Under the pieces are notes generated by a model. The model was not told the DNA's origin and did no database searches. It saw only the letters and a list, made by a program, of their open reading frames with translations. The position numbers and the translations under genes were made by a program. Below, piece by piece: positions 1-6,362 of a stretch of 6,843 bases of DNA (position 1 is its first letter; every line of letters starts with the position of its first letter). The stretch is taken from NCBI GenBank assembly GCA_937904375.1, contig CALDIG010000196.1, positions 1 to 6,843 of the forward strand, read 5' to 3'. Origin of the DNA: an uncultured Prevotellaceae bacterium. Lineage in GTDB: Bacteria > Bacteroidota > Bacteroidia > Bacteroidales > Muribaculaceae.

Positions 1-90
1 CTCTTTGTTGAGTTTGTTTGATGATAATGCGAGTAAAAAACAAAATCGCTGAATAGTTACATAATGTCGTAGTGGGAAATGTTCTGAAAT

Positions 91-127
91 GTGTGGAAAT
101 CTCTTGATTTTTGATAGATTTCCACAC
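91..127. repeat. Perfect 12-bp inverted repeat upstream of the ATPase gene
   Basis: GTGTGGAAATCT at 91-102 is exactly complementary to AGATTTCCACAC at 116-127, leaving a 13-base AT-rich spacer. It lies about 30 bases upstream of the probable -33 box of the ATPase gene. It could be an operator for a dimeric regulator, or the terminator hairpin of a gene left of the window. No T-run follows the right arm (GCTTCAGG comes next), which argues against a classical intrinsic terminator. The arms are directly visible; the function is not known. Confidence 0.75.
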
Positions 128-154
128 GCTTCAGGTATTTTTCGTATAAAAATC

Positions 155-185
155 TTGCTCTATTCGACTATTATTACTATTTTTG
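155..185 (+). promoter_or_regulatory. Probable Bacteroidota-type promoter of the ATPase gene
   Basis: TATTTTTG at 178-185 matches the Bacteroidota -7 consensus TAnnTTTG. A TTG at 155-157 fits the -33 element, with 20 bases between the two. Transcription would start near 190-193, giving a very short leader before the ATG at 206. The match is by eye, and AT-rich DNA yields such matches by chance. Confidence 0.5.
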
Positions 186-205
186 CGAGATAAATAGTAT
201 GTCTT

Positions 206-1624
206 ATGATAATTGGCAGGGAAAACGAAAAAGAAGCATTATTGAGACTTTTGGAGTCTAGAAAATCAGAATTTGTTGCTGTTTATGGCCGTCGTCGTGT
301 TGGAAAAACCTATCTTGTGAGGGAGACATTCAACTACAAATTCGCTTTCCAGCACACAGGAATTCTTGATGCACCATTGAAAGAACAATTAGCAGAGTTC
401 CGCGAGTCACTATATTTAGCTGGTATGGGCAAATGTGCCATGCCACGCACATGGAGCGAAGCGTTCAGGCTTTTACAGCAATGGTTGTCGTCATGTCCCG
501 AGGGGAAAAAGGTCGTGTTTATCGACGAACTGCCTTGGATGGATACCCCACGTTCAAACTTTATTAGGGCTTTAGAGCATTTTTGGAATGGATGGGCCAC
601 CATGCGACGAGATATAGTTTTGATTGTGTGTGGAAGCGCAACATCCTGGATAATTGAGAATATTGTGATGAATTATGGAGGTCTTCATAATCGTCTGACA
701 AAGCAGATACATCTGCAACCATTTAATCTTCATGAATGCGAGTTGTTGTGTGAAGACAGCAAACTTGGTTTCACAAGAAAGCAGATTCTCGAAGGATACA
801 TGATTCTTGGCGGCATTCCTTATTACTGGGGTTTCATGCAGCGTGGTCAAAGTTTTGCCCAAAATATCGACAATCTATTTTTCGCTGAAAATGGAGAATT
901 AACTCACGAATTTGAAGCATTATATGCCTCTCTGTTCCGAAATCCAAGAGTACATGTGGCAATTATAACTACATTGGCAAAGAAAAAAGCGGGAATGACG
1001 AGAGATGAAATCATAGAGGAGTCAAAACTTGCTGACTCTAAGCAGTTCAGCACTGCACTGAAAGAATTAGAACAATGCTCTTTCATTAGAATATATACCC
1101 ATATAGGGAGAAAGAAAAAAGACGCCATTTATCAATTAATGGACAACTACACATTGTTTTACTTTAAATTCATCATGCAGAATGTGAATGGTGACAGACA
1201 TTTTTGGAGCTCTCAATCATCTACCGCTCTTCACGACATTTGGGCAGGACTCGCTTATGAGAGAGTGTGTCTTCAGCATTTGGAACAAATAAAGAAAGCC
1301 CTTGGATTCTCAGCGGTAATAAGCACCGCTCATTCCTGGGTATATAAACCAAAAGACAACACTGAGACTGGCGTGCAGATAGACTTGCTTATTGACCGCA
1401 ATGATGATGTGATTAATTTGTGTGAAATAAAATACTGTCAAGATGTATATGTAATTGACCGCGAAGAGGACCGGAAACTGCGGCATCGAATGGCAATATT
1501 TAAGCGAGAGTCAAGAACAAGAAAAGCGGTACACTTGACCATGATTACATCCTATGGGCTAAAGCATGGAGGTTATGCCGATGAAGTACAAAGCGAGGTC
1601 ACTATGGATGACCTGTTTGGGTGA
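206..1624 (+). CDS. DUF234-family ATP-binding protein with nuclease-like C-terminus
   Basis: A 472-residue cytoplasmic P-loop ATPase of the family that pairs an archaeal-type ATPase domain with a C-terminal DUF234 region. The Walker A motif GRRRVGKT is at residues 28-35 and the Walker B stretch VVFIDELPW at 103-111 (D107, E108). A sensor-1-like CGSATSW sits at 142-148 and the family-typical NRLT near 162-165. Residues about 250-310 look like a winged helix (GMTRDEIIEES). The C-terminus carries D393, then E407-I-K409, a D-x13-E-x-K pattern like a PD-(D/E)XK nuclease core. The start MIIGRE is typical of the family, an in-frame stop lies at 191-193, and the length is normal. The substrate and cellular role are unknown for the family; DNA binding or cleavage is inference. 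The gene is AT-rich, unlike the next gene, which suggests an accessory origin. No clear ribosome binding site is visible. The family assignment is secure, the function is not. Confidence 0.88.
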   Translation: MIIGRENEKEALLRLLESRKSEFVAVYGRRRVGKTYLVRETFNYKFAFQHTGILDAPLKEQLAEFRESLYLAGMGKCAMPRTWSEAFRLLQQWLSSCPEGKKVVFIDELPWMDTPRSNFIRALEHFWNGWATMRRDIVLIVCGSATSWIIENIVMNYGGLHNRLTKQIHLQPFNLHECELLCEDSKLGFTRKQILEGYMILGGIPYYWGFMQRGQSFAQNIDNLFFAENGELTHEFEALYASLFRNPRVHVAIITTLAKKKAGMTRDEIIEESKLADSKQFSTALKELEQCSFIRIYTHIGRKKKDAIYQLMDNYTLFYFKFIMQNVNGDRHFWSSQSSTALHDIWAGLAYERVCLQHLEQIKKALGFSAVISTAHSWVYKPKDNTETGVQIDLLIDRNDDVINLCEIKYCQDVYVIDREEDRKLRHRMAIFKRESRTRKAVHLTMITSYGLKHGGYADEVQSEVTMDDLFG

Positions 1625-1695
1625 CATTGGCTGTGCATGATGTGATTTTAGGATAATAACTTTTTTTGAAATAAGTAATAATTAAACCATTTAAT

Positions 1696-2478
1696 ATGAA
1701 AAACTTAATTTTAACCTTAATGATGGCTGTTGCCATCGCATTACCAATGACTGCCGGCGATGACGCTGGCAAGAAATCGACCATTCACCTGCGCAATGGA
1801 AACACCGTGGAAGGCACTATCACCGCACGCAACGACCAGCAGGTGGAAATCGTGACCAACGACGGCACGAAATACACCTACTCAATGACCGACATTGACT
1901 ACATCGACCACCAAGCGCGCAAGAAGAACTACGACACCGCCAAGTTCCGAGGGTTTATCGACCTGGGGTACTCGCTCGGGGTGGGCAAGCCACGCAACGA
2001 CTTCTGGCTCATAGAGACCTCGTTTGGCTACGCCATCACCCCTAAAACATATCTGGGTGCTGGCATCGGACTCCACAGCTTCAAGCCAGTGCTCAGCACT
2101 TACCCGATGCGCAACGACAAGGCGCAGCCCGAGGAAAACGACCCCAACTGGAAATATCCGTTCATACCACTCTACCTTGAGGGACGTTACAGCTTCAAGA
2201 ACGAGAGCCAGAACACCCCGTGGGTAAGCCTCAAGGTGGGAGCCACCTTCATCAACCACAACGGCTTCTACACCTCGCCCAGCATAGGCTACCACTTCAA
2301 GAGCAACCAGTTCTTCTCGTTCAACGTGGGAGTGGGATATGCCCTCCACACTGCACACTACAAGCTGTGGTGCACCGGCAACACCCCAGGAGCCATCCCC
2401 GACACTAGCGGCAGCTCCTACCTCGACCGCAGCGCCACCTTCCACAACTTCTTCCTAAAAGCCGGCGTGGAGTTCTGA
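1696..2478 (+). CDS. Secreted protein with probable outer-membrane beta barrel
   Basis: 260 residues, not recognised as a named family. Residues 1-20 form a signal peptide: a Lys near the N-terminus, a hydrophobic core LILTLMMAVAIAL, and a likely cleavage after TA at 19-20. Residues about 27-72 are a small beta-rich segment (IHLRNGNTVEGTI, then VEIVTNDGTKYTY) resembling short SH3-like domains. From about residue 84 to the end, alternating aromatic and glycine strands (FIDLGYSLGVG, TYLGAGIGLHSF, YLEGRYSF, VSLKVGATF, FSFNVGVGYAL) finish in FFLKAGVEF. A terminal Phe closing the last strand is the usual beta-barrel assembly signal, so insertion in the outer membrane is likely. The start is the first ATG after in-frame stops and begins the signal peptide cleanly. 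The coding strand is C-rich and far more GC-rich than the ATPase and helicase. Transport, adhesion or a structural role cannot be decided. Confidence 0.75.
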   Translation: MKNLILTLMMAVAIALPMTAGDDAGKKSTIHLRNGNTVEGTITARNDQQVEIVTNDGTKYTYSMTDIDYIDHQARKKNYDTAKFRGFIDLGYSLGVGKPRNDFWLIETSFGYAITPKTYLGAGIGLHSFKPVLSTYPMRNDKAQPEENDPNWKYPFIPLYLEGRYSFKNESQNTPWVSLKVGATFINHNGFYTSPSIGYHFKSNQFFSFNVGVGYALHTAHYKLWCTGNTPGAIPDTSGSSYLDRSATFHNFFLKAGVEF

Positions 2479-2557
2479 GAGGAGAAACATATAATTATCT
2501 TTAAGGAAAGTTTTTCAAAAATCTCATATAACTTAATGAATTGATGATATGCTAGAG

Positions 2558-2586
2558 ATATTATAATTATGAGAAATTATAAATAT
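2558..2586. repeat. AT-rich imperfect palindrome in the spacer before the helicase gene
   Basis: TTATAATT at 2561-2568 is complementary to AATTATAA at 2575-2582. With one bulge the pairing can extend outward, ATATT at 2558-2562 against AATAT at 2582-2586. It lies in the 177-base AT-rich spacer between the barrel gene and the helicase gene. The hairpin is weak and could arise by chance in such DNA. No clear TAnnTTTG promoter box was found in this spacer. Confidence 0.3.
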
Positions 2587-2655
2587 TGTCATTTCTAACT
2601 TGTTCATAGTGCTTACTGCTTGTAATGTCAATGGTCAAAAAGATCAAAACATCTA

Positions 2656-5415
2656 ATGGCTACACCTCAGTCATTTATCATAGTAAAGGGGCAACCTAAA
2701 GCTCTCCAAATTGAAAAAATTGATTTGGAGAATAACGGGGTGTTTGTCATAAAGTTTAAAAATAGCCCAAAGTATTTTCACTATCGCCGAAGCGATGTAG
2801 TGATATTGACAGATGCTGTTTGGCATGACCATCTTTATCTAAAGGTATATACTAACGGACGAGAGGAGTACAATGTCGCTGATGTGCGCTCATTTAGCCA
2901 TGGTCAGTATACTCATTGGCGCATCACCTACGGCAATGGTTTTGTTAAAGACTATTTACATGGCACAATACAAGTCGTTCACTCATGCCTTGAAGATACA
3001 AAAGCGAGAAATGCGTTCGATTATCTAAAAAGAATTGCACTGATTAACGAGTTAGGCAAAGACGAGGAGCATGGTGGCATTTTGCCTCAGCTATATGAGA
3101 AGATTGATTTTATTGATGACCAATTGGCTATTGCACCATATCTTAATCCAGACAAAAACAAAATCAAGAAATACAACCATTCTCAGCTGTTCTTTCCGTT
3201 TGGCTGCAATGCCAGCCAGGAACGTGCAGTCACGGCTGCTTTCAAGAACCAAATCAGCGTAATACAAGGACCTCCTGGTACAGGAAAGACGCAAACCATC
3301 CTCAATATCATCGCTAACATCCTGCTTCAAGGCAAAACGGTGATGGTTGTATCAAACAATAACTCCGCTACCGAGAATGTACTTGAAAAGCTGCAAAAGA
3401 ATGGCTTTGGCTTTATCGTTGCACCACTCGGCAAAAGAGAGAATAAAGAGATCTTTATTCAAAACCAACCATCATTACCGCAAGAAATTACAACATGTAA
3501 TATTGAGCAAGGGCAATTGCGAATATTAAGTCAGACAGCGACAAACTCGCTCTCAGCATTGCGAAAAGTGTTTGCTCTTCAAGAGGAACTAGCCACATTA
3601 AGACTTGAAAAGAAAGAAGTGGAACTTGAGTGGCAGCATTTCAAGTTGGATAATGGCATAGATGAGGGAACATACAACGTTAAACATAATGTCAAGGCCA
3701 AACGATTAATGAAATTGTGGTTGCAGTTTCAATCACGTGCAGAAGGAGAATCATTAGCTACACAAAACTTTTTCGGAAAACTTAAAGATAAGCTCCAATG
3801 GAAGTGGATGAATTTCACTCGAAAGTATCTACTAGGTATCAAGTCGCCATTTGATACAAAAGATGCCCAACCTATCGTATTGGAATTGCAAGCACTTTAT
3901 CTGCAAGTCCGCTTGCACGAGATAAAGACTCGGATTGCCACTATAGAACATAATCTACAGTCGGTTGATGCAAAAGCGTTAAACACTGAACTTACCACGT
4001 CCTCACTCGCTTTGCTCAAATATGTATTATATAAAAAGTACAGCAAAGAGCCTAGAAGTATTTTTAGCGAAGTGAAAGACTTAACCAGACAAGCAGATTT
4101 GGTTTGTCAACAATATCCTGTGATATTAAGTACCACATTCTCGGCTCGCACATCGCTGCCGAACAAGACCTACGATTACATAATTATGGATGAAGCATCG
4201 CAGGTTTCTATTGATACTGGTGCACTAGCTCTAACCTGTGCTACCAATGCGGTTATTGTTGGAGACTCAATGCAGTTGCCGAATGTTGTCACACAAGAAG
4301 ACAAACTCAAACTTGACGGCATCTTTGCCGAATTCAATGTGCCAAAAGGCTACGATAGTGGTGAGTACTGCTTCTTGCTGTCGGTGTGTACAATTATTCC
4401 ACAAGTTCATCAAACACTTTTGCGTGAGCACTATCGATGTCACCCAACCATCATTAACTTCTGCAATCAGCGTTATTATGGCGGTAACTTGCTCGTAATG
4501 ACTGAAGACCACGAAGAAACCGATGTAATGATGGCGATTAAAACTGTGCCAGGGCATCACAGTCGCAACCACTTCAACCAACGTGAGATTGATGTGGTAC
4601 GACAAGAGGTTCTGCCTAAATTGGCGCAGGGCGAAGATGTGGGAATTATCACGCCATATAACCACCAAGTAGAAGAATTTAATCGCCAGTTGCCTGATAT
4701 AGAAACTGCTACCGTTCATAAATATCAAGGCCGAGAGAAAGATACTATCATAATGAGTGTTGTCGATGACGAGATAACAGAGTTCAGCGATGACCCCAAC
4801 TTGATTAATGTTGCCATATCAAGGGCGAAGAAATGCTTCTGCCTAGTAGTTTCAGGCAATGAGCAAGATAAGAAAGGCAACATCAGTGATTTGATTGACT
4901 ATATAGAGTATCACAACTTATCAGTAACCGATAGTAAGATTAGTTCAATCTTTGATTATCTATATAGTCAATATACCTCCGAACGTATGAGTTTTCTCGC
5001 AGGACATAAGAATGTGTCGGAATATGATTCAGAAAACATCACATATTCACTGTTAGAAAATATTCTCATAGAATACCCTGAGTTCAGTCACCTGGGCATC
5101 TTATGTCATACGCCGCTACGCAATGTGATTCGTGACTGGTCATTGCTAGATGAGTATGAACGAAAGTACATCTCTCATTTCAGCACCCACCTCGATTTCC
5201 TCATTATCAATCATGTCACCAAAAAGCCAGTGCTCGCGATTGAAACCGATGGCTACAACTATCACAATGACGAAACCGAGCAACATCAGCGAGATTTGAA
5301 AAAGAATCACATTCTCGCTGTATATGGCTTGCCGCTACTTCGACTTAAGACCAACGAAAGCGGCGAGAAAGAGAAGGTTATAAAAATATTGCGAAGCATT
5401 ATTTCTAATAATTAG
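2656..5415 (+). CDS. UPF1-like SF1 helicase fused to a Vsr-like nuclease domain
   Basis: 919 residues with a full set of superfamily 1 helicase motifs of the AAA_11/AAA_12 (UPF1/DNA2-like) type. These are a Q-motif-like FPFGCNASQ (180-188), Walker A GPPGTGKT (205-212), Walker B DEASQ (512-516), motif III GDSMQLP (536-542), motif IV HYRCHP (592-597), motif V TVHKYQGREKD (686-696) and motif VI NVAISRAKK (718-726). Residues 1 to about 170 are a family-specific N-terminal region. Residues about 300-480, between motifs Ia and II, are a long Lys/Glu-rich, probably helical insertion. The C-terminal 80 residues resemble Vsr/DUF559/DUF2726/MTES_1575 nuclease folds: D847, then E863-T-D865-G and R879-D880, with PLLRL near 893-897. 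All expected acidic residues are present, so both ATPase and nuclease may be active. Substrate (DNA or RNA) is unknown. The start is the first ATG after the in-frame stop at 2623-2625, without a Shine-Dalgarno. The gene stands alone and is AT-richer than its two neighbours. Anti-phage or repair roles are inference. Confidence 0.88.
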   Translation: MATPQSFIIVKGQPKALQIEKIDLENNGVFVIKFKNSPKYFHYRRSDVVILTDAVWHDHLYLKVYTNGREEYNVADVRSFSHGQYTHWRITYGNGFVKDYLHGTIQVVHSCLEDTKARNAFDYLKRIALINELGKDEEHGGILPQLYEKIDFIDDQLAIAPYLNPDKNKIKKYNHSQLFFPFGCNASQERAVTAAFKNQISVIQGPPGTGKTQTILNIIANILLQGKTVMVVSNNNSATENVLEKLQKNGFGFIVAPLGKRENKEIFIQNQPSLPQEITTCNIEQGQLRILSQTATNSLSALRKVFALQEELATLRLEKKEVELEWQHFKLDNGIDEGTYNVKHNVKAKRLMKLWLQFQSRAEGESLATQNFFGKLKDKLQWKWMNFTRKYLLGIKSPFDTKDAQPIVLELQALYLQVRLHEIKTRIATIEHNLQSVDAKALNTELTTSSLALLKYVLYKKYSKEPRSIFSEVKDLTRQADLVCQQYPVILSTTFSARTSLPNKTYDYIIMDEASQVSIDTGALALTCATNAVIVGDSMQLPNVVTQEDKLKLDGIFAEFNVPKGYDSGEYCFLLSVCTIIPQVHQTLLREHYRCHPTIINFCNQRYYGGNLLVMTEDHEETDVMMAIKTVPGHHSRNHFNQREIDVVRQEVLPKLAQGEDVGIITPYNHQVEEFNRQLPDIETATVHKYQGREKDTIIMSVVDDEITEFSDDPNLINVAISRAKKCFCLVVSGNEQDKKGNISDLIDYIEYHNLSVTDSKISSIFDYLYSQYTSERMSFLAGHKNVSEYDSENITYSLLENILIEYPEFSHLGILCHTPLRNVIRDWSLLDEYERKYISHFSTHLDFLIINHVTKKPVLAIETDGYNYHNDETEQHQRDLKKNHILAVYGLPLLRLKTNESGEKEKVIKILRSIISNN

Positions 5416-5425
5416 CAAAAGCCCA

Positions 5426-5518
5426 ATGCTGAGCAAAGAAGATATGATAGACGTTGAAATACCAGTTCAATATAATAACAATTATGTTTTACTCGCAGTT
5501 GAGCAGATTGTTAGATAA
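5426..5518 (+). CDS. Doubtful 30-codon ORF between helicase and aroK
   Basis: An ATG ten bases after the helicase stop opens a 30-codon frame ending in TAA. The product begins MLSKEDMIDVEIPVQ and ends in AVEQIVR; I recognise no family. It is acidic at the start, with no membrane segment or signal peptide. It could be a small downstream gene, a remnant of a longer gene trimmed when the helicase segment arrived, or chance. No ribosome binding site is visible ahead of it. Length and position alone support it weakly. Confidence 0.2.
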   Translation: MLSKEDMIDVEIPVQYNNNYVLLAVEQIVR

Positions 5519-5547
5519 GCATGACATGGACTTCAATTCATTAAAAT

Positions 5548-5554
5548 AAAGGAG
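5548..5554 (+). promoter_or_regulatory. Purine-rich ribosome binding site candidate for aroK
   Basis: AAAGGAG lies just before the aroK ATG, with only two bases (CG) between. That is shorter than the usual 5-9 base spacing, so its contribution is uncertain. It is the only clear Shine-Dalgarno-like string ahead of a gene start in the window. Confidence 0.35.
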
Positions 5555-5556
5555 CG

Positions 5557-6114
5557 ATGAAACCGGTGTTTTTGATAGGGTATATGGGTTGTGGGAAGAC
5601 TACCTTGGGTGAGCCGCTGGCTCGGGAGCTGGGGTGGCGGTTTGTCGATCTGGACCTGTATATTGAAGAAAAGGTGGGGATGACGGCTAAGGAAGTCTTC
5701 ATGACCTGTGGCGAGGCGCAGTTCCGCGAGTTGGAGCGTGAGGCTTTGAGGGAGGTGGCTGCTGCCGGCGGCGACACTATAGTGGCGTGTGGCGGCGGCA
5801 CTCCGCTGCAAGACGGCAATATGGAACTGATGAACAGCGTGGGCATCACGGTGTGGCTCACGACGAGCGTGGAGCGCATCACGTCGCGCCTGGTGCTGCC
5901 TGAGCAGCGCGGCAAGCGTCCGCTGCTCAACAATATGAGCGACAATGAGATAAAAGCTTCTGTAGCTCATGGTCTTGAAGCACGCACGCCATTCTATGAA
6001 AAAGCGCAATTACAGTTCGATTCCACCTATCTTGAGAGCGAAGAGCAGATAAGCGACAGCGCCCGCCAGCTCGCACAGCTGCTTCTCAGCTTAACGGCGA
6101 ATTTTGCGAATTGA
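5557..6114 (+). CDS. aroK: Shikimate kinase
   Basis: A 185-residue cytoplasmic enzyme that phosphorylates shikimate with ATP to give shikimate 3-phosphate, the fifth step of the chorismate pathway to aromatic amino acids. The Walker A motif GYMGCGKTT is at 8-16. D31-L-D33 provides the Mg- and shikimate-binding aspartates, and FRELE (R57) the shikimate-binding arginine. CGGGT (78-82) is the family glycine motif. RGKRPLL (118-124) is the lid with its ATP-side arginine. R143 in EARTPFYEKA matches the second substrate arginine. Length is normal and all key residues are present, so the enzyme should be active. The start follows a purine-rich AAAGGAG and gives the usual short N-terminus. The gene is GC-rich, in contrast to the helicase upstream. 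No other aromatic pathway gene is in the window. It is the clearest housekeeping gene here. Confidence 0.96.
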   Translation: MKPVFLIGYMGCGKTTLGEPLARELGWRFVDLDLYIEEKVGMTAKEVFMTCGEAQFRELEREALREVAAAGGDTIVACGGGTPLQDGNMELMNSVGITVWLTTSVERITSRLVLPEQRGKRPLLNNMSDNEIKASVAHGLEARTPFYEKAQLQFDSTYLESEEQISDSARQLAQLLLSLTANFAN

Positions 6115-6169
6115 GCTGATTTTCTTGCGTCACCCGCAAAAAACTGTGTTTAATGTTGATGAGTCCATG

Positions 6170-6184
6170 AGCGTCGAAGACGCT
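6170..6184. repeat. Hairpin with GAA loop (copy 1)
   Basis: AGCGTC at 6170-6175 pairs perfectly with GACGCT at 6179-6184 around a GAA loop. It begins 56 bases after the aroK stop and is the first of a series of compact hairpins before the transposase gene. No T-run follows, so it is not an obvious intrinsic terminator. Confidence 0.7.
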
Positions 6185-6202
6185 AAGTGCCTCGATAGAG
6201 GC
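6185..6202 (+). repeat. REP-like element, first direct copy
   Basis: AAGTGCCTCGATAGAGG at 6185-6201 contains the hairpin GCCTC-GATA-GAGGC (6189-6202). It matches the element at 6273-6289 at 16 of 17 positions, in the same orientation. An AAGT tetranucleotide at the foot of a small hairpin resembles the general plan of REP sequences, a short tetranucleotide plus an imperfect palindrome. Confidence 0.65.
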
Positions 6203-6215
6203 TATTTATTACTAA

Positions 6216-6253
6216 GACCATGCAAGAGGGTCGAAGACCCTCGCAGCTTGGTC
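6216..6253. repeat. Long imperfect hairpin with GAA loop (copy 2)
   Basis: The core GAGGGTC (6226-6232) pairs perfectly with GACCCTC (6236-6242) around a GAA loop. Below it, TGC (6221-6223) can pair with GCA (6243-6245) and GACCA (6216-6220) with TGGTC (6249-6253), with small internal bulges. This is the strongest secondary structure in the spacer. The 3' side lacks a T-run, so a terminator role for aroK is not well supported. Confidence 0.7.
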
Positions 6254-6270
6254 CTTGTGCCATCTAATGA

Positions 6271-6305
6271 AAAAGTGCCTCGTTAGAGGAACTTCATCGC
6301 CACAG
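6271..6305 (+). repeat. Left copy of the inverted repeat flanking the transposase
   Basis: This 35-base block begins AAAAGTGCCTCG and ends CGCCACAG. It corresponds, on the opposite strand, to 6812-6843: the first 12 bases are identical, then AGAGGAACTTC is shared, then a CCACAG end, with a few small gaps between. It contains the hairpin GT-g-CCTC-GTTA-GAGG-a-AC. The block ends 57 bases before the transposase ATG and likely marks the left side of a REP- or IS200-type unit. Confidence 0.75.
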
Positions 6306-6333
6306 TTGCCCTGCCCTTGTCAATCATTTTCAC

Positions 6334-6341
6334 TACTTTTG
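6334..6341 (+). promoter_or_regulatory. Probable -7 promoter box of the transposase gene
   Basis: TACTTTTG fits the Bacteroidota -7 consensus TAnnTTTG and lies 21 bases upstream of the ATG at 6363. The -33 element is unclear: TTG at 6317-6319 is too close (14 bases) and TTG at 6306-6308 too far (25 bases). The box lies between the left repeat and the gene, so the unit probably carries its own promoter. Confidence 0.4.
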
Positions 6342-6362
6342 CACATACAAAACACACAAACT

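Noticed and set aside
1655..1668. TAAC plus T-run plus G as a promoter box for the barrel gene
   Set aside because: The eight bases at 1661-1668 miss the A of TAnnTTTG and no clear -33 partner was found, so it was not listed.
1882..2445. 187-codon open frame on the minus strand within the barrel gene
   Set aside because: It lies antisense to a well-supported gene with a signal peptide. Its Val/Glu/Gly-rich product is what the C-rich codon use of the + strand gene yields on the other strand.
4267..4728. 153-codon minus-strand frame inside the helicase gene
   Set aside because: It is antisense to helicase motifs III to V, which are intact on the + strand. The frame has no domain I recognise.
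5533..6009. Two long minus-strand frames across aroK
   Set aside because: They are antisense to shikimate kinase, whose motifs are all intact on the + strand. Their His/Arg- or Ser-rich products match no family.
6104..6286. 60-codon + strand frame after aroK
   Set aside because: It overlaps the aroK end and reads straight through the hairpin repeats. The product has no recognisable domain.
6255..6362. 36-residue N-terminal extension of the transposase
   Set aside because: The extension is encoded by the flanking repeat and promoter region. The family N-terminus fits the ATG at 6363.
6115..6362. CRISPR array
   Set aside because: The repeated units are short hairpins with unequal spacing and differing stems, one inverted. 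There are no regular spacers and no cas genes.
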